Source of the DNA: Vibrio ostreae
Lineage (GTDB): Bacteria > Pseudomonadota > Gammaproteobacteria > Enterobacterales > Vibrionaceae
Reading direction: 5' to 3'
NCBI RefSeq assembly: GCF_019226825.1
Contig: NZ_CP076642.1
Coordinates: 1,116,001-1,180,000, forward strand
Length of the DNA stretch: 64,000 nucleotides
The position numbers and the translations under genes are program-made. Positions 61,839 through 64,000 of this stretch are shown here, piece by piece. The notes under the pieces are model-generated. The model was not told the origin of the DNA. It did no database searches and worked only from the letters and a program-made list of their open reading frames with translations. The first letter of the stretch is position 1, and each line of letters begins with the position of its first letter.

Positions 61839-62792
61839 ATGATGACACGCAAACCAATCGACGCCACAGCGCTCGGCATCATGGTGGTGTTTTGCTTTGC
61901 CATGGGCTTACAACAAATTGCACTTAAAGCGACCGGAGAGGATATTGCGCCGATCCTGCAAATCGGCCTGCGCTCCGCCATCGCGGCGGTATTGGTGCTG
62001 GCGTACGTGGTGATACGCGGCAAAAAACTCCAGTTTGCGGACGGAAACTGGAAAGCCGGTATCCTGGTCGGTACTCTGTTTGCGTTGGAATATCTGTTTC
62101 TGGGCGCAGCGCTGCATTATACCTCAGCGGCCCATTCGGTTATTTTTCTCTACACTTCGCCTATTTTTAGCGCCCTGATCCTGCATTTTCTCGTTGAGAG
62201 TGAGCGGCTGAAAATTGTGCAGTGGGTAGGTATTCTGCTTGCCTTTTCCGGCATCGCGGTGGCATTTCTGTGGCACGGTGAAGAAGCAGCAGAGATGCAG
62301 CCCAATATGCTGTGGGGCGATTTTCTCGCTCTGCTCGGCGGTGTGGCCTGGGGCCTGACCACGGTATTGATCCGCAGCTCGAAACTGGCCAATGTCTCTT
62401 CCGAGCAAACGCTGTTGTACCAACTGGTGATGGGCGCGCTGATTTTGCTTGGCGCGGCAGCGTGGAGTGATCAGCTGGCGATTAATCCGACGCCGCTGGC
62501 GCTGGCCAGTGTGACGTTCCAGACTTTGATTATCTCGTTCGGTGGTTTTCTGCTCTGGTTCTGGATGCTCAATACCTATATTGCCTCGCGTCTTGGTGTG
62601 TTGTCGTTTATGACGCCGCTGTACGGTGTGGTGCTCGGGGCTTTGCTCCTGGGGGAGCGGATTGAAGCCGGGTTTTTGTATGGTTCGGCGATGGTGATTG
62701 GCGGCATTGTACTGGTCAGCGGTCATGGCTGGATCAAGCAGTTGCTGACCAAGCGGCGTGCAGCGCTCAAGCCCAGCCTGAAAGCGGAATAA
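61839..62792 (+). CDS. EamA-family (DMT) metabolite exporter
   Basis: 317 residues with ten predicted spans in two EamA repeats (FCFAMGLQQIALKATGEDIAPILQIGLRSAIAAVLVLA; FLALLGGVAWGLTTVLIRSSK) and a basic tail (KRRAALKPSLKAE). Family members export amino acids, purines or drugs. It is divergent from and probably controlled by the AraC regulator. Confidence 0.88.
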   Translation: MMTRKPIDATALGIMVVFCFAMGLQQIALKATGEDIAPILQIGLRSAIAAVLVLAYVVIRGKKLQFADGNWKAGILVGTLFALEYLFLGAALHYTSAAHSVIFLYTSPIFSALILHFLVESERLKIVQWVGILLAFSGIAVAFLWHGEEAAEMQPNMLWGDFLALLGGVAWGLTTVLIRSSKLANVSSEQTLLYQLVMGALILLGAAAWSDQLAINPTPLALASVTFQTLIISFGGFLLWFWMLNTYIASRLGVLSFMTPLYGVVLGALLLGERIEAGFLYGSAMVIGGIVLVSGHGWIKQLLTKRRAALKPSLKAE

Positions 62793-62861
62793 AATACGGC
62801 GGCGGATCGGATTCGGCCGCCGGTTTGTGTGTAACTCAAAGACATAACCAGTCTGAAACGA

Positions 62862-63425
62862 TTAAATCAAATGCAAATGCGGCCACAGTGTAAGCCATTT
62901 CTTTTCCAGAATGCGACGCTGTACCACTTCCGGCTGACGGTTGCAGGGGTTAATCGCGATGGTCAGTGACCAGTTCTGACGCAGGCCGTACGGCGCGCAG
63001 AAGGTCAGGCGGCCATCGGTTTCGAGCCGCACACCGACGCAGGTCGGCACTTCCACCCATTGCGCAATGCCGTGCGCGGTGCTGCGATAAGGGGCATGAC
63101 CGTGCTTTTCGTGCATGCGTGCCTGATTACGCACTTCCCAGTTAATGTCCGGCATGACTGCGCAGAGACGGGCTTGCAGTGCTTCTTCTGTTTGCGGTGA
63201 AACATCACTGGGATCGAAATAGACCACATCCACATCATTGAGTGGCGTCATTTCGGGCTTGTGGTGCAGGTGATCCCAAATCGCGTTGCGCACAAAGCCG
63301 GCTCCCAAATACCAGTCAGGTAAATTGAGCGCTTGCACGGCCAGCAGACAGCGCATACGCAATGAATCATTGCGTAGCAGAGCTTCGGTTTGTCCCAGAT
63401 AAAGGTGTTCAATATCACTTGGCAT
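62862..63425 (-). CDS. Nucleotidyltransferase-family protein (DUF925 type)
   Basis: 187 residues. The N-terminal domain carries the nucleotidyltransferase core: WYLGAGFVRNAIWDHLH (G-x-G..R-N) and LNDVDVVYFDP (paired Asp). It resembles the DUF925/NTP_transf_6 family, whose substrate is unknown. The first ATG at 63425 is used. The stop lies 70 bases from the EamA stop, convergent. Confidence 0.82.
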   Translation of the reverse strand: MPSDIEHLYLGQTEALLRNDSLRMRCLLAVQALNLPDWYLGAGFVRNAIWDHLHHKPEMTPLNDVDVVYFDPSDVSPQTEEALQARLCAVMPDINWEVRNQARMHEKHGHAPYRSTAHGIAQWVEVPTCVGVRLETDGRLTFCAPYGLRQNWSLTIAINPCNRQPEVVQRRILEKKWLTLWPHLHLI

Positions 63426-63543
63426 GTATTGCGGGTAATTATGTTAGTGACTGTTGATATTCAGTATAACGGTAATCTCGCATGATGGCAGGAGAATATG
63501 ATATCGGTTCAGTAAATCATCAAATTGATGCCTCAGCGCATAC

Positions 63544-63564
63544 CAGCCCTCGTCGGAGGGCTTG
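63544..63564. terminator. Terminator-like hairpin
   Basis: Stem AGCCCTC / GAGGGCT with GTCG loop, between two minus-strand genes; no long T tract on either side. Confidence 0.5.
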
Positions 63565-63610
63565 GTGCAATTCCTGTGAGTTTAGCTCCCTTCCCCTGAG
63601 TTTGGTGCCG

Positions 63611-64000
63611 TTACAGTGAGCGGGCCAGTTCGGGCTGGCGCTTATCAAAACGTTGGCTGAGACGGGTCAGCAGCAGGGCAACCGCGACCACAATCGCGCC
63701 CACCCAGGGTGTAGTCATCAGGCCGGATTGCTCCACTACCAGGCCACCGCCCCAGGCGCCAAGGGCAATGCCGATATTAAAGGCGGCGATATTGAGCCCT
63801 GAAGCGACATCGACCGCATTGGGAGTGTAGTGTTCGGCCAGCTTCACCACGTAGACCTGCAGTCCGGGCACATTACCAAAGGCGAACATACCCCAGATAA
63901 GCATGATGATCACCGCCGTCACCGGGTTGGGCGCGGCGAAGGTCAGTAATAGCAGCACCAGGCTCAGGCCGGTGAAAATCACACTCAGCGCCTGAGTCGG
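63611..64000 (-). CDS. MFS transporter (C-terminal part, cut by the window end)
   Basis: The frame is open to the right-hand end, giving the last ~129 residues of a DHA1-type facilitator: AFGNVPGLQVYVVKLAEHYTPNAVDVASGLNIAAFNIGIALGAWGGGLVVEQSGL and the final span with RLSQRFDKRQPELARSL. It resembles AraJ/YdhP-type efflux proteins. Related in family to the truncated copy at 59346-60140, but not a close duplicate. Confidence 0.85.
   Translation of the reverse strand, partial: PTQALSVIFTGLSLVLLLLTFAAPNPVTAVIIMLIWGMFAFGNVPGLQVYVVKLAEHYTPNAVDVASGLNIAAFNIGIALGAWGGGLVVEQSGLMTTPWVGAIVVAVALLLTRLSQRFDKRQPELARSL

Overview
The window looks like a Vibrio chromosome segment. The evidence is a run of Vibrio-type integron cassettes with long attC sites, the mtlA-mtlD-mtlR mannitol operon, NhaD, a bactofilin/M23 pair, and a divergent maoP/hdfR pair. 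GC content is moderate, with AT-rich accessory patches. The fluvialis/furnissii/cholerae part of the genus is my guess. I cannot name the species, and I infer but cannot prove which chromosome it is. No rRNA, tRNA or CRISPR array was recognised.

Layout. 1-0.94 kb: end of a YegD-like Hsp70 gene and a YbaK-type deacylase. 1.36-6.42 kb: a minus-strand cluster of integron cassettes (HEPN-like protein, nucleotidyltransferase, SnoaL-like protein, GNAT acetyltransferase, lipoprotein, unknown protein) separated by five attC sites. No integrase gene is visible beside them, so this is an attC cluster without integrase. One attC is split by a complete IS10-like element with a 9-bp target duplication. 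6.8-12.1 kb: LysR regulator, AbgT-type transporter, M20 amidohydrolase, a 59-residue protein and a Gfo/Idh oxidoreductase. 12.3-16.4 kb: mtlR, mtlD and mtlA, with four CRP-like palindromes upstream. 17-22.3 kb: M23 peptidase overlapping bactofilin, nagB, a DUF3081 protein, a large QEGLA-motif metallopeptidase-like protein, and maoP divergent from hdfR. 23.4-29.7 kb: DoxX, an Ada-AlkA fusion followed by ogt (alkylation repair), nhaD and a dicarboxylate/amino-acid symporter. 29.9-38.3 kb: two alpha/beta hydrolases, a MarR-HlyD-DUF2955 efflux operon with paired operators, a solute-binding protein, an orphan hisC, and a frameshifted LysR gene.

38.6-46.6 kb is an iron-uptake block: a small periplasmic protein, a TonB-dependent receptor, fecBCDE, and a permease with a Fur-like box. 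46.9-49.2 kb is NAD salvage (nrtR divergent from pncB). 49.5-51.8 kb is a DeoR-ydgJ-UPF0303 operon. 51.9-55.4 kb holds tyrS, a LuxR-type regulator and a frameshifted M20 amidohydrolase.

55.6-60.1 kb is the most unusual part. It is AT-rich and scarred. It carries a ParA-like ATPase split over two overlapping frames, joined at a dnaX-type A-AAA-AAG heptamer directly followed by a perfect stem-loop. Next to it is a single-domain RelA/SpoT nucleotide synthetase. The island is bordered by a decayed partial copy of a rhodanese gene whose intact copy lies 0.9 kb away, and by a 5'-truncated MFS gene fused to a short repeat. This ParA + RelA/SpoT pair is my best candidate for an undescribed stress or defence module. 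The right end (60.2-64 kb) holds a dienelactone hydrolase, a divergent AraC/EamA pair with a shared 9-bp inverted repeat, a nucleotidyltransferase, and the end of an MFS transporter gene.
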